Notes: a model not told the origin generated them from the sequence alone. A stretch of DNA of 64,000 nt from Pseudomonas sp. MYb60 (GCF_002979555.1 NZ_PCOZ01000007.1:1-64000), one strand, 5' to 3'. Positions 35,598 through 44,487 are shown, numbered from the stretch's first letter. Numbers and translations: made by a program.

Positions 35598-35630
35598 AAT
35601 GTGGGAGGGGGCTTGCCCCCCCTCCCACAT
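35598..35630 (+). repeat. REP-type palindrome inside the prp operon
   Basis: AATGTGGGAGGGGGCTTGCC, then CCCCCTCCCACAT, between prpC and acnD within the co-directional operon. It could stabilise the upstream mRNA segment or attenuate expression of acnD. Confidence 0.8.
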
Positions 35631-35698
35631 GTTGACCGCATTTCAATTTTGGATTGGTGCAGGTCGTCCCTTTTTATCACCGTGACCGAGTCCTGACG

Positions 35699-38293
35699 AT
35701 GAACACTGAATTTCGCAAACCGCTCCCCGGCAGCCGCCTGGATTTCTTCGACGCCCGTGCGGCAGTCGAAGCCATCACCCCCGGCGCCTTCGCCACCTTG
35801 CCCTACACCTCTCGCGTGCTCGCCGAAAACCTGGTGCGTCGTTGCGACCCGGCCACCCTCAACGCGTCCCTGAGCCAGTTGATCGAACGCAAGCGCGACC
35901 TCGACTTCCCCTGGTTCCCGGCCCGCGTGGTGTGCCATGACATTCTTGGCCAGACCGCCCTGGTGGACCTTGCCGGGCTGCGCGACGCCATCGCCCTGCA
36001 AGGCGGCGACCCGGCGCAAGTCAACCCGGTGGTGCCGACGCAGTTGATCGTCGACCATTCCCTGGCCGTTGAAGCCGGGGGGTCCGATCCGGACGCGTTC
36101 GAAAAAAACCGCGCCATCGAGGACCGTCGCAACGAAGACCGTTTCCACTTTATCGAGTGGACCAAGAAGGCTTTCAAGAACGTCGATGTGATCCCGCCGG
36201 GCAACGGCATCATGCACCAGATCAACCTGGAGAAAATGTCCCCGGTGATCCAGGTACGCGACGGTGTGGCATTCCCGGATACCTGCGTCGGCACCGACAG
36301 CCACACGCCGCACGTGGACGCGCTGGGTGTGATCGCCATTGGCGTCGGCGGTCTGGAAGCCGAAAGCGTGATGCTCGGCCGTGCCTCGTGGATGCGCCTG
36401 CCGGAGAGCGTTGGCGTGGAGCTGACGGGCAAGCTGCTGCCGGGCATCACCGCCACCGACATGGTGCTGGCACTGACCGAGTTCCTGCGTAAACAGAAAG
36501 TGGTGGGCGCCTGGCTGGAGTTTTTCGGTGAGGGCGCGTCAAACCTGACCCTCGGCGACCGCGCGACCATCTCCAACATGGCCCCCGAATATGGCGCCAC
36601 GGCGGCGATGTTCTATATCGATCAGCAGACCATCGCTTACCTGAAGCTCACCGGCCGTGAAGACGAACAAGTCACCCTGGTCGAGCAATATGCCCGCCAC
36701 ACCGGCCTGTGGGCCGATGACCTCAAGGGTGCGCAGTATGAACGTGGCCTCACGTTCGACCTGTCCAGCGTCGTGCGCAACATGGCAGGTCCCAGCAACC
36801 CGCATGCCCGCGTCGCCACCAGCGACCTGGCGGCCAAAGGCATCAGTGGCCAATGGGAGGAAGTCCCCGGTCAAATGCCCGATGGCGCAGTGATCATCGC
36901 CGCGATTACCAGTTGCACCAACACCAGCAACCCGCGCAACGTGATTGCCGCAGGTCTTCTGGCACGCAATGCCAACAAGCTCGGGCTGGCGCGCAAGCCC
37001 TGGGTCAAATCCTCGCTGGCGCCGGGCTCGAAAACCGTGGCCATGTACCTGGAAGAAGCCGGCCTGGACCATGAGCTGGAACAACTTGGTTTCGGCGTCG
37101 TGGCGTTCGCCTGCACGACCTGCAACGGCATGTCCGGCGCGCTCGACCCGGTGATCCAGCAGGAAATCATCGACCGCGACCTCTATGCCACTGCCGTGCT
37201 GTCGGGTAACCGCAACTTCGACGGACGCATTCATCCGTACGCCAAGCAAGCGTTCCTCGCGTCGCCGCCGCTGGTGGTGGCTTACGCGATTGCCGGCACC
37301 ATTCGTTTCGACATCGAAAAGGACGTGTTGGGCCTCGACGCCAATGGCAAGGAAATCCGCCTGCAGGACATCTGGCCGAGTGACGAGGAAATCGACGCGG
37401 TGGTGAAGGCGGCGGTGAAGCCTGAGCAGTTCCGCAAGGTCTACATCCCGATGTTCGCGATCCACGAAGACACCGGCCCCAAGGTCGCGCCGCTGTACGA
37501 CTGGCGCCCGCAAAGCACCTACATTCGCCGCCCGCCTTATTGGGAAGGCGCGCTGGCCGGTGCGCGTCCGCTCAAGGGCATGCGCCCGCTGGCCGTGCTG
37601 CCGGACAACATCACCACTGATCACCTGTCGCCGTCCAACGCGATCATGCTCGACAGCGCCGCCGGCGAGTACCTGGCGAAAATGGGCTTGCCGGAAGTCG
37701 ACTTCAACTCCTACGCGACCCATCGTGGCGATCACCTGACCGCCCAGCGCGCCACGTTTGCCAACCCGAAACTGTTCAACGAGATGGTGATTGAGAACGG
37801 CAAGGTCAAGCAGGGCTCCCTGGCGCGAATCGAACCGGAAGGCCAGGTCACGCGGATGTGGGAAGCCATCGAAACCTACATGCAGCGCAAGCAGCCGCTG
37901 ATCATCATCGCCGGCGCCGACTACGGCCAGGGCTCGTCACGCGACTGGGCAGCCAAGGGCGTGCGCCTGGCCGGTGTGGAGGCGATTGCCGCCGAGGGCT
38001 TCGAGCGTATTCACCGCACCAACCTGGTGGGCATGGGCGTGTTGCCGCTGGAGTTCCTGCCGGGCACCGACCGCCACACGCTGAAGATCGACGGCAGCGA
38101 AACCTATGACGTGGTCGGCGCGCGCACCCCGCGTGCGCTGCTGACCCTGGTGATCAACCGCAAGAACGGTGAGCGTGTCGACGTGCCGGTGACCTGCCGC
38201 CTGGACACCGCCGAAGAAGTGTCGATCTACGAGGCGGGCGGTGTGTTGCAGCGTTTTGCCCAAGACTTCCTGGAATCGGCGGCGACCGCCTGA
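35699..38293 (+). CDS. acnD: Fe/S-dependent 2-methylcitrate dehydratase
   Basis: 864 residues from ATG 35699; an upstream in-frame extension is not used. It is an aconitase-type protein with 4Fe-4S cysteines in ITSCTNTSNP and CTTCNGMSG, and LPDNITTDHLSPSNAIM and GADYGQGSSRDWAA for the swivel domain. It dehydrates 2-methylcitrate to 2-methylaconitate, the trans or cis form, which PrpF then isomerises. The pair AcnD+PrpF replaces PrpD. Confidence 0.93.
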   Translation: MNTEFRKPLPGSRLDFFDARAAVEAITPGAFATLPYTSRVLAENLVRRCDPATLNASLSQLIERKRDLDFPWFPARVVCHDILGQTALVDLAGLRDAIALQGGDPAQVNPVVPTQLIVDHSLAVEAGGSDPDAFEKNRAIEDRRNEDRFHFIEWTKKAFKNVDVIPPGNGIMHQINLEKMSPVIQVRDGVAFPDTCVGTDSHTPHVDALGVIAIGVGGLEAESVMLGRASWMRLPESVGVELTGKLLPGITATDMVLALTEFLRKQKVVGAWLEFFGEGASNLTLGDRATISNMAPEYGATAAMFYIDQQTIAYLKLTGREDEQVTLVEQYARHTGLWADDLKGAQYERGLTFDLSSVVRNMAGPSNPHARVATSDLAAKGISGQWEEVPGQMPDGAVIIAAITSCTNTSNPRNVIAAGLLARNANKLGLARKPWVKSSLAPGSKTVAMYLEEAGLDHELEQLGFGVVAFACTTCNGMSGALDPVIQQEIIDRDLYATAVLSGNRNFDGRIHPYAKQAFLASPPLVVAYAIAGTIRFDIEKDVLGLDANGKEIRLQDIWPSDEEIDAVVKAAVKPEQFRKVYIPMFAIHEDTGPKVAPLYDWRPQSTYIRRPPYWEGALAGARPLKGMRPLAVLPDNITTDHLSPSNAIMLDSAAGEYLAKMGLPEVDFNSYATHRGDHLTAQRATFANPKLFNEMVIENGKVKQGSLARIEPEGQVTRMWEAIETYMQRKQPLIIIAGADYGQGSSRDWAAKGVRLAGVEAIAAEGFERIHRTNLVGMGVLPLEFLPGTDRHTLKIDGSETYDVVGARTPRALLTLVINRKNGERVDVPVTCRLDTAEEVSIYEAGGVLQRFAQDFLESAATA

Positions 38294-38302
38294 GGGGTAA
38301 CC

Positions 38303-39493
38303 ATGGCACACGTAGCGCAAATCAAGATCCCCGCCACCTATATGCGTGGCGGCACCAGCAAGGGCGTGTTTTTCAGCCTCACGGACCTGCCCGAATCGGC
38401 GCAGGTACCGGGCGCGGCGCGTGACGCCCTGTTGCTGCGGGTGATCGGCAGCCCCGATCCCTATGACAAGCAGATCGACGGCATGGGCGGCGCCACGTCC
38501 AGCACCAGCAAGACCGTGATCCTGGCCAAGAGCAGCCGCGCCGAGCATGACGTGGACTACCTGTTCGGCCAGGTGTCCATCGACAAGCCGTTTGTGGATT
38601 GGAGCGGCAACTGCGGCAACCTGTCGGCAGCGGTCGGCTCTTTCGCCATCAGTGCCGGGCTGGTAGACCCCTCCCGCGTGCCCCATGACGGCGTGGCCGT
38701 GGTGCGTGTCTGGCAGGCCAACATTGGCAAGACCATCATCGCCCACGTGCCGATTACCAACGGCGCGGTGCAGGAGACCGGCGATTTCGAACTGGACGGC
38801 GTGACCTTTCCGGCCGCCGAAGTGCAATTGGAGTTCATGGACCCGGCGGCGGAAGAAGAGGGCGGCGGCGGCGCGATGTTTCCCACCGGTAACCTGGTGG
38901 ACGACCTCGACGTGCCGGGTGTCGGCACCTTCAAGGCAACACTGATCAATGCGGGCATTCCGACCATCTTCATCAATGCTGAAGACCTCGGCTACACCGG
39001 CACCGAGTTGCAGGGCGCGATCAACAGAGACCCGAAAGCCCTGGCCATGTTCGAAACCGTACGGGCCCACGGCGCCTTGCGCATGGGCTTGATCAAGCAC
39101 TTGGACGAAGCTGCCCAGCGCCAGCACACGCCGAAGGTGGCATTTGTGGCCAAACCTTTGGACTACGTGGCGTCCAGCGGCAAGGCGATCAAGGCCGATG
39201 ATGTGGATTTGCTGGTGCGAGCGCTGTCCATGGGCAAGTTGCACCACGCGATGATGGGCACTGCGGCGGTGGCGATTGGCACGGCGGCAGCGATTCCCGG
39301 GACCTTGGTCAACCTCGCGGCGGGTGGCGTGGAGCGCAACGCGGTGCGGTTCGGGCATCCGTCCGGCACGCTGCGCGTGGGCGCCGAGGCCACCCAGGTC
39401 AACGGTGAGTGGGTGGTGAAAAAAGCCATCATGAGCCGCAGCGCCCGGGTGCTGATGGAAGGTGTCGTGCGTGTGCCCGGCGACGCTTTTTAG
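38303..39493 (+). CDS. prpF: 2-methylaconitate cis-trans isomerase
   Basis: 396 residues. The N-terminal YMRGGTSKGVFFSLTDLP, the middle WSGNCGNLSAAVGSFA (with the active-site Cys) and the C-terminal FGHPSGTLRVGA are PrpF/DapF-like hallmarks. It isomerises the 2-methylaconitate made by AcnD, so that a conventional PrpD is not needed. It starts 9 bases after acnD. Confidence 0.93.
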   Translation: MAHVAQIKIPATYMRGGTSKGVFFSLTDLPESAQVPGAARDALLLRVIGSPDPYDKQIDGMGGATSSTSKTVILAKSSRAEHDVDYLFGQVSIDKPFVDWSGNCGNLSAAVGSFAISAGLVDPSRVPHDGVAVVRVWQANIGKTIIAHVPITNGAVQETGDFELDGVTFPAAEVQLEFMDPAAEEEGGGGAMFPTGNLVDDLDVPGVGTFKATLINAGIPTIFINAEDLGYTGTELQGAINRDPKALAMFETVRAHGALRMGLIKHLDEAAQRQHTPKVAFVAKPLDYVASSGKAIKADDVDLLVRALSMGKLHHAMMGTAAVAIGTAAAIPGTLVNLAAGGVERNAVRFGHPSGTLRVGAEATQVNGEWVVKKAIMSRSARVLMEGVVRVPGDAF

Positions 39494-39517
39494 CGACGTC
39501 CACCCCTTCAACAAGCC

Positions 39518-39892
39518 ATGATCATGGCCCACGAAATCCAGGGTGTGATTGCCCTGGAGAACGCCTTCAATCGGGTCGGCCTCGACCATGTGCAGCTGGT
39601 GAAAGTCGCCTCCACGGCCGTCACCGCCAAGCTGATGGGCACCAACCGTGAGCACTGCCTGCACTACATGACCGCCGTCCCACTGGCGTTCGGCAACCTT
39701 GTGACCGAGCAGGTGGCGGTGGAGTACCCGATTGGCCATCGTCGCCGCCGACTGGAGGGCATCCCGCTGTTGGAGGACACGTTCAAGGCCAACCTCGCAA
39801 CGCGATTTACCGGGCACCGCAGTGCGGAAATTTTTGCCTTGTGCAAGGACCAGGCATGGCTTGAGGCAACGCCGGTCAATCGTTTCGTGGAC
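39518..39892 (+). pseudogene. prpD: prpD remnant with three deletions, no original stop
   Basis: Codons 1-45 ([20 protein letters not shown] through TNRE) match roughly residues 150-195 of PrpD, 2-methylcitrate dehydratase. Codons 46-64 ([19 protein letters not shown]) match a segment near residue 360. Codons 65-125 ([20 protein letters not shown] through VNRFVD) match the C-terminal end. About 150 N-terminal residues, a middle block of roughly 160-170 residues and a second internal block of about 55 residues are missing, all leaving the frame open. The last residues and stop are also lost, so the frame runs antisense through the neighbouring alanyl-tRNA editing gene. It cannot be a working dehydratase. 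Confidence 0.85.
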
Positions 39893-39898
39893 CGGAGG

Positions 39899-40627
39899 CT
39901 ATTCAAACCTCAGAATCACCCTGCGGTTATGCTTGCTCTTCTTCTCGATTTTCTCGCAGAACACCCGGCCGATTTCTTCGGTGTTGATCACATGGGTGCC
40001 CCCACACGGCTGGATATCGATACCGGCAATTTCGATTACCCGCACCGACCCCTGGATCACCGGCGGCGCCACCGCCTGGGTACGGGTGATCTGCAGCAGG
40101 GTGGAATACTCCGAGGCCGGCATCGACAGGGTTTTCACGGAGTGGGCCTGTTCGATCAGGGCGTTGAGGTCGTGGGTAATGCTGTCCTTGTCGAGGGTCA
40201 TTTCCGGAAGGTCGAAATCCAGGCGACCCTTGTCGGCGCTGATGCTGCAACCGGTGACTGGCGCGTCGATAAGCGAGCACAGCAGGTGCAGGCACGTGTG
40301 CATTTTCATGTGCTGGTAGCGCCGCTCCCAATCGAGGCTAGCGTCCACCTGCACCCCGGCCGTCAATTGTTCGGGACAGTGCTGCACCTGGTGCCAGATG
40401 ATCGCGCGCAGCACCGGGTCGCGCACGGTGCCGGTCACTTCCACCTGCGTACCGTCCGCCAGGGTGAAATGACCGGTGTCGCCCGGTTGCCCGCCGCCGG
40501 TGGGATAGAACAACGTGTGTTCCAGAGCGATGCCATGCTCGCTGACGGCGATGACTCGCGCGCTGAACGCATTCTGGTACGGCGCGCTGTCGAACAGCGC
40601 CAGGGTTTCCATGGTATGGACGGACAT
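39899..40627 (-). CDS. Alanyl-tRNA editing protein (AlaX-like)
   Basis: 242 residues from ATG 40627, with GGAGG 6 bases upstream. The editing-domain zinc ligands are visible: HMKMH (HxxxH) and CGGTH (CxxxH), plus [13 protein letters not shown]. Such free-standing proteins hydrolyse Ser-tRNA(Ala) or Gly-tRNA(Ala). It is the last gene of the cysteine operon, starting 2 bases before the acetyltransferase stop, so it may protect translation when serine or acetylserine pools rise. It is convergent with the wrecked prpD. Confidence 0.87.
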   Translation of the reverse strand: MSVHTMETLALFDSAPYQNAFSARVIAVSEHGIALEHTLFYPTGGGQPGDTGHFTLADGTQVEVTGTVRDPVLRAIIWHQVQHCPEQLTAGVQVDASLDWERRYQHMKMHTCLHLLCSLIDAPVTGCSISADKGRLDFDLPEMTLDKDSITHDLNALIEQAHSVKTLSMPASEYSTLLQITRTQAVAPPVIQGSVRVIEIAGIDIQPCGGTHVINTEEIGRVFCEKIEKKSKHNRRVILRFE

Positions 40628-40629
40628 GT

Positions 40630-41622
40630 TCAACCTCCGACGTTCAAAGGACTGGCTTGCAACAGGGTGCGCACCATTGCACTCAAGCCAGGGGGGGCGA
40701 GCAGGGTGATCTCGAACTCCGGGCCGCAGACTTTCAGGTTCAGCGGCAAGCGCGGCAGATGGTTGCCCGACTCGACGCGGTGCAGGCGAAATTGCAGGTG
40801 GTGTCGCTCCTTCACGGTGGGCTCCAGCATCAGGCCGTGCAGGGGGTGGAAGTCGGCATCCAGCACAGTGACCTTGTGGCTGGCGTTGATCTCGCCGACC
40901 ACGTGCAGGCGCTCATCCAGGGCGAAGGCACCGAGGTAATTGCTGTGGTCCGAATCATCGTTCTTTTGCAGCTGGACCTGATTGACCACCTTGACCTTGG
41001 TGCCGGCGGGCACGTCCTGGGTGATCACGCACGATGGGCTGATAAACACGTTGTCGCCGATCAGCACGTAACCCAGTATCCGAGCGCCGGAGCCGATCTC
41101 GACGTTGTTGCCCAGGCGCGGATGACGCTTGCCGTCAGGGTTGTTGGCGATGCCACGGGCACCCAGTGTCACGCCGCAGAGGATGTAGCAGTCGTTGCCG
41201 ATCTCGCAGGTTTCACCGATCACTGTGCCGTAGCCGTGATCGAGCACGAAGCGTCGCCCAATGCGCGCCGCCGGGTGGATTTCGGCGCCGGAGAGTACCT
41301 TGCCCTGGTTGCTCAGCTTGAGGGCAATGCGCGAAAACACACCGTTGGTGCGATCGGGGAAATTCCATACCAAGTGTGCCAGCCGGTAATACAACACGGC
41401 CTTGAACGAGGCATAGGATTCCAGGATCAATTCACCGCGCCCACGTGACGCCGGGTCCCGGTAGGCGTAGGCAATCAGGTCCTCGGCCACCGCCTGGGCG
41501 GCATTCTGGATCAGCGGCGCGAGGTGTGGTTCCAGCTGCTTCATCTGCCCGGGCGGGAGGGTCTTGATGAGGTGGGTGAGCAACTCATCGTGCAATTGTT
41601 GCATGTCGATAAAGCCGCTCAT
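40630..41622 (-). CDS. Serine O-acetyltransferase with extra C-terminal domain
   Basis: 330 residues from ATG 41622. An N-terminal helical part (1-80), then a left-handed beta-helix acyltransferase with [40 protein letters not shown] and [12 protein letters not shown] (to about residue 215). It makes O-acetylserine from serine and acetyl-CoA. About 105 residues follow that are not part of the usual EpsC/CysE fold ([20 protein letters not shown] and [20 protein letters not shown]), making it about a third longer than typical SATs. The position between cysteine synthase and AlaX supports a cysteine role. Confidence 0.86.
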   Translation of the reverse strand: MSGFIDMQQLHDELLTHLIKTLPPGQMKQLEPHLAPLIQNAAQAVAEDLIAYAYRDPASRGRGELILESYASFKAVLYYRLAHLVWNFPDRTNGVFSRIALKLSNQGKVLSGAEIHPAARIGRRFVLDHGYGTVIGETCEIGNDCYILCGVTLGARGIANNPDGKRHPRLGNNVEIGSGARILGYVLIGDNVFISPSCVITQDVPAGTKVKVVNQVQLQKNDDSDHSNYLGAFALDERLHVVGEINASHKVTVLDADFHPLHGLMLEPTVKERHHLQFRLHRVESGNHLPRLPLNLKVCGPEFEITLLAPPGLSAMVRTLLQASPLNVGG

Positions 41623-41659
41623 GGTGGCGCCCCCGCATTCTGGATGGTTGGAAAACGGC

Positions 41660-42589
41660 TTATTCGAAACTGTGCAGGTAGCTGTCGGCATTGTCGTAGA
41701 CCATGGTCAACACCACCGTTTCAGGTGGGAGTTCGGGGGCGAGCTTGGCGATGGCTACCATGTTGGCAGCAGAAGACAGGCCCAGGCTGATGGCGTCGGT
41801 GCGCATGATGCGTTTCATCATGTCGATGCATTCCTGGCGCGAGACCTTGAGCATGCCGTCGATGATGTCGAGGTTGAGGATGCTCGGCACCAGGCCTATC
41901 GACAGGCCCTGGATATGATGCGGCGCGTGCTGGTTTTTCAGCAGGTCGCATTCCTCCGGCTCCACGCCGATTACGCGGACAGCGGGCCAGGTGGTCTTCA
42001 GGGTTTCACCGATGCCGGTGATATGCCCACCGGTGCCGATACCACTGACGAAATAGTCCACGCGGCGCTCGCCAAAGGCACGGATGATCTCCCGCGCAGT
42101 GGTGTCGCGATGGGTCTGTGGGTTGGCACCGTTGCGTTGCTGGTTGAGCATCACGTAGCTGGGGTTTTCCAGTTGCAGCTCCATGCACTTCTCGCCATGG
42201 GAGTTGTTGCCCAGGCGGCTGTCCGACAGCACCACCTTGGCGCCGTACAGGCGCAGCAGTTTGCGTTTTTCGGGGCTGTAGTTGTCGGGGATCACCAGCA
42301 CCACCTTGTAGCCCAGCACGTTGCCGGCCATGACCAGGCCGATGCCGGTATTGCCGCCGCTGGGTTCGATGATGGTTTGCCCGGAGTCACGGATGAGCAC
42401 GCCCCGGCGCTCGGCGTCGAGGATCATGCCCAGGGCGATGCGCGCCTTGTGGCTGCCACCGGGGTTGAGGGATTCGAGCTTGGCGTAGACCTCGATGCCC
42501 AAATCTTCGGAAAACTGTGCCAGGCGCACGATGGGCGTGTGACCAATGGCGTCGAGTATAGAATTGTGCAACATCAGATAGGAGCCCAT
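41660..42589 (-). CDS. Cysteine synthase-family PLP enzyme (CysM/CysO-type)
   Basis: 309 residues from ATG 42589; MLHNSIL at 42574 is an alternative start. The PLP lysine lies in LNPGGSHKARIA, the asparagine loop is EPSGGNTGIGL, and the PLP-phosphate loop is SGIGTGGHITGIG. It makes cysteine from O-acetylserine or O-phosphoserine and a sulfur donor. It starts 9 bases after the JAMM-UBL-E1-rhodanese gene, so the natural sulfur donor is likely the thiocarboxylate on that protein, as CysM uses CysO-SH in Mycobacterium. Confidence 0.88.
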   Translation of the reverse strand: MGSYLMLHNSILDAIGHTPIVRLAQFSEDLGIEVYAKLESLNPGGSHKARIALGMILDAERRGVLIRDSGQTIIEPSGGNTGIGLVMAGNVLGYKVVLVIPDNYSPEKRKLLRLYGAKVVLSDSRLGNNSHGEKCMELQLENPSYVMLNQQRNGANPQTHRDTTAREIIRAFGERRVDYFVSGIGTGGHITGIGETLKTTWPAVRVIGVEPEECDLLKNQHAPHHIQGLSIGLVPSILNLDIIDGMLKVSRQECIDMMKRIMRTDAISLGLSSAANMVAIAKLAPELPPETVVLTMVYDNADSYLHSFE

Positions 42590-42598
42590 GGCCGGAGG

Positions 42599-44461
42599 TC
42601 AGTACAAAGGCATGTCGGGTTCGACATCGCGTACCCAGTGTTTCATGCCACCCTGCAGGACTTTGGTGTTGGCGAAGCCCGCCGCCAGGAGCGTGCTGGC
42701 AGCCTGCTCGGCGCGGGTGCCGGCGTAGCAGATCAGGTAATGGGTGTTGTCCCGGCTGAGGCTGTGCAGGTGCCCGTCCAGTTCGGACAACGGGATGTGC
42801 ACCACGCCCGGCAGCTTGCACACCTCCAGTTCGCTGGCGTCACGCACGTCCAGCAGTACGTCGGCACTGCGCGGGTGATCGAGTAGTTGCTTGAGGACGC
42901 GGGGCTTGATGTAGCGTTCCTCGGCCAGGGACGGCCTGCTTGGCACGGCGTCGGCACACGCGGACGGCGCGAGCTGTTCGCTGTGGCGCAGTTCCGAGCA
43001 GCAGGGGCAATCGGCGCGGCGCTTGAAGCGGATCTCACTGAACTTCATCGCCAGCGCATCGAAGCGCATCAGGCGCCCGGACAACGGCTCGCCTATGCCG
43101 ATCAGCAGTTTGATCGCTTCGGTGGCCTGGATCATCCCGACCACGCCCGGCAATACGCCGATCACGCCGCCGGCGCTGCAATTGGGCGCCAGCTCCGCCG
43201 GTGGCGCCTGGGGAAACAGGCAGCGGTAGCAGGGGCCGCCTTTATAGTTGAGCACGCTGATCTGCCCGTCGAAGCGGTAGATGGCGCCGTAGACCAAGGG
43301 TTTGCCCAGTTGCACGCAGGCGTCGTTGACCCGGTAGCGCGTGTCGAAATTGTCAGTGCCGTCGATCACCAGGTCGTAGGCGCCCACCAGGTCCAGGGCG
43401 TTGTCGGCATTCAGCGCGGTGTCGTGGGCGTTGATCTGGATATGGGCATTGAGATCCTGCAAGCGTCGTTTGGCGGACTCGACCTTGGGCAGGCCCAGCG
43501 TGCTGTTGCCGTGGACGATCTGGCGTTGCAGGTTGCTGCTTTCCACCACGTCGAAATCCACCAGTCCCAGGGTCCCGACACCGGCTGCCGCCAGGTACAG
43601 GCTGATGGGCGAGCCCAGGCCACCGGTGCCGATGATCAGCACCTTGGCATTCTTGAGTTTCAACTGGCCGTCGCGACCGACACCGGGCAGCGTGATGTGG
43701 CGCACATAGCGTTGCACTTCCTCATTGCTGAGGGTTTCCATATCCATGCCGCCGGAGGTGGCGAGCAGCACTTCGATCCTGGCTTTTTCCGGAAGCCGGT
43801 CGTCGGCGCTGATCAGTTCTTCCTCGGCGGTGAACAGGAAGTGTTCCTTGAGCTGGTTGTTTTTTTCGTGGAACAGGTGCGGGCGCAGCTGCGGGTGGCT
43901 GTTGCAGAGGTTTTCAATGACTTCGCGCAATGTCGATCCGGTGCCCTCGAGGGTCGATTCCGGCAGCTTGGCCACGCGAACCAGAATGTCGGGGAAAGAG
44001 ACAGCGTTCATGGACAACTCCGTGTGCAGGTCGTTGAAAGGGTTGAGGGCGAAATGCTTGCCATCCCAGGCAAACAGCTTGGAACCCAGGGCCTGGCCCT
44101 GGCGAACGTCTACCACCAGGTAGCTGACGGGGTAGATGGGCTCGCCCATGAACAGCGCCTTGTCCTGGTCTTCGTCGCTGAAATAGGCGCCGACATCCGG
44201 GTGGGAGTGATAGATCACCACCACCGGGTTATCGCTGCGAAACGCCTTGTTCAGCAGCAGGGTGTCGGCGACCGCAAAGGTGTAGCCGTTGGCCGCGCTG
44301 CGCGGGTACATCCCGGGGTCCTTGCGATGCAGCTCGTTCTGGATATTGCTGCCCAGGTACACGCTGCCGTCGGCGAAGACGAAGCCGCAACACTCTTCCG
44401 GGTAGGTGCGGCTGGCGTGGGCGTAGATCTGTTCCAGGGCTTGGGGGCGGAGGACGTCCAT
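42599..44461 (-). CDS. Fused JAMM peptidase - CysO-like ubiquitin-fold carrier - MoeB/ThiF E1 - rhodanese
   Basis: 620 residues from ATG 44461; a TTG at 44491 would overlap the EamA stop. (1) Residues 1-150 are a JAMM/Mov34 peptidase: PEECCGF supplies the glutamate, and HSHPDVGAYFSDED has the zinc ligands His85, His87 and Asp98 with Ser95. (2) Residues 151-238 are a ThiS/MoaD/CysO-like ubiquitin fold (MNAVSFPDILVRVAKLPEST) ending in SGG (Gly237-Gly238), as in carriers that are C-terminally thiocarboxylated. (3) Residues 241-490 are a MoeB/ThiF E1 with IIGTGGLGSPISLYLAAAGV, the NCSAGG region and zinc pairs Cys411/414 and Cys485/488. (4) Residues 520-615 are a rhodanese with active site CYAGTRA (Cys578). 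In M. tuberculosis the corresponding CysO, MoeZ and Mec+ are separate proteins. Here the carrier's Gly-Gly lies inside the chain, so it must be released (perhaps by the JAMM domain) or made from an internal start. Confidence 0.9.
   Translation of the reverse strand: MDVLRPQALEQIYAHASRTYPEECCGFVFADGSVYLGSNIQNELHRKDPGMYPRSAANGYTFAVADTLLLNKAFRSDNPVVVIYHSHPDVGAYFSDEDQDKALFMGEPIYPVSYLVVDVRQGQALGSKLFAWDGKHFALNPFNDLHTELSMNAVSFPDILVRVAKLPESTLEGTGSTLREVIENLCNSHPQLRPHLFHEKNNQLKEHFLFTAEEELISADDRLPEKARIEVLLATSGGMDMETLSNEEVQRYVRHITLPGVGRDGQLKLKNAKVLIIGTGGLGSPISLYLAAAGVGTLGLVDFDVVESSNLQRQIVHGNSTLGLPKVESAKRRLQDLNAHIQINAHDTALNADNALDLVGAYDLVIDGTDNFDTRYRVNDACVQLGKPLVYGAIYRFDGQISVLNYKGGPCYRCLFPQAPPAELAPNCSAGGVIGVLPGVVGMIQATEAIKLLIGIGEPLSGRLMRFDALAMKFSEIRFKRRADCPCCSELRHSEQLAPSACADAVPSRPSLAEERYIKPRVLKQLLDHPRSADVLLDVRDASELEVCKLPGVVHIPLSELDGHLHSLSRDNTHYLICYAGTRAEQAASTLLAAGFANTKVLQGGMKHWVRDVEPDMPLY
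44009..44021 (-). promoter_or_regulatory. Internal ribosome site inside the JAMM-UBL-E1-rhodanese gene
   Basis: On the minus strand GGAG, then TTGTCC, then ATG (start at 44011) sits exactly at the JAMM/UBL boundary (codon 151, MNAVSFPDIL). The spacing of 6 bases is ideal. It could allow separate synthesis of UBL-E1-rhodanese without the JAMM peptidase. Confidence 0.55.
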
Positions 44462-44487
44462 GTGGCGCTCGCGTTGCAGTGAAAGGG

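Noticed and set aside
37937..39817. 626-codon open frame on the minus strand
   Set aside because: It is antisense to acnD and prpF, whose proteins are clearly recognisable; the frame has no ribosome site and reads as low-complexity His/Gln/Val-rich sequence typical of GC-rich antisense frames.
39518..40939. 473-codon plus-strand frame starting at the prpD remnant
   Set aside because: After codon ~125 it is merely the antisense of the alanyl-tRNA editing gene and of the acetyltransferase end. Only the first part is of prpD origin.
41623..41691. Upstream extension of the serine acetyltransferase
   Set aside because: It overlaps the cysteine-synthase end and lacks a better ribosome site than the ATG at 41622.
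42887..44482. 531-codon plus-strand frame over the JAMM-UBL-E1-rhodanese gene
   Set aside because: It is antisense to four recognisable domains and has no family features.
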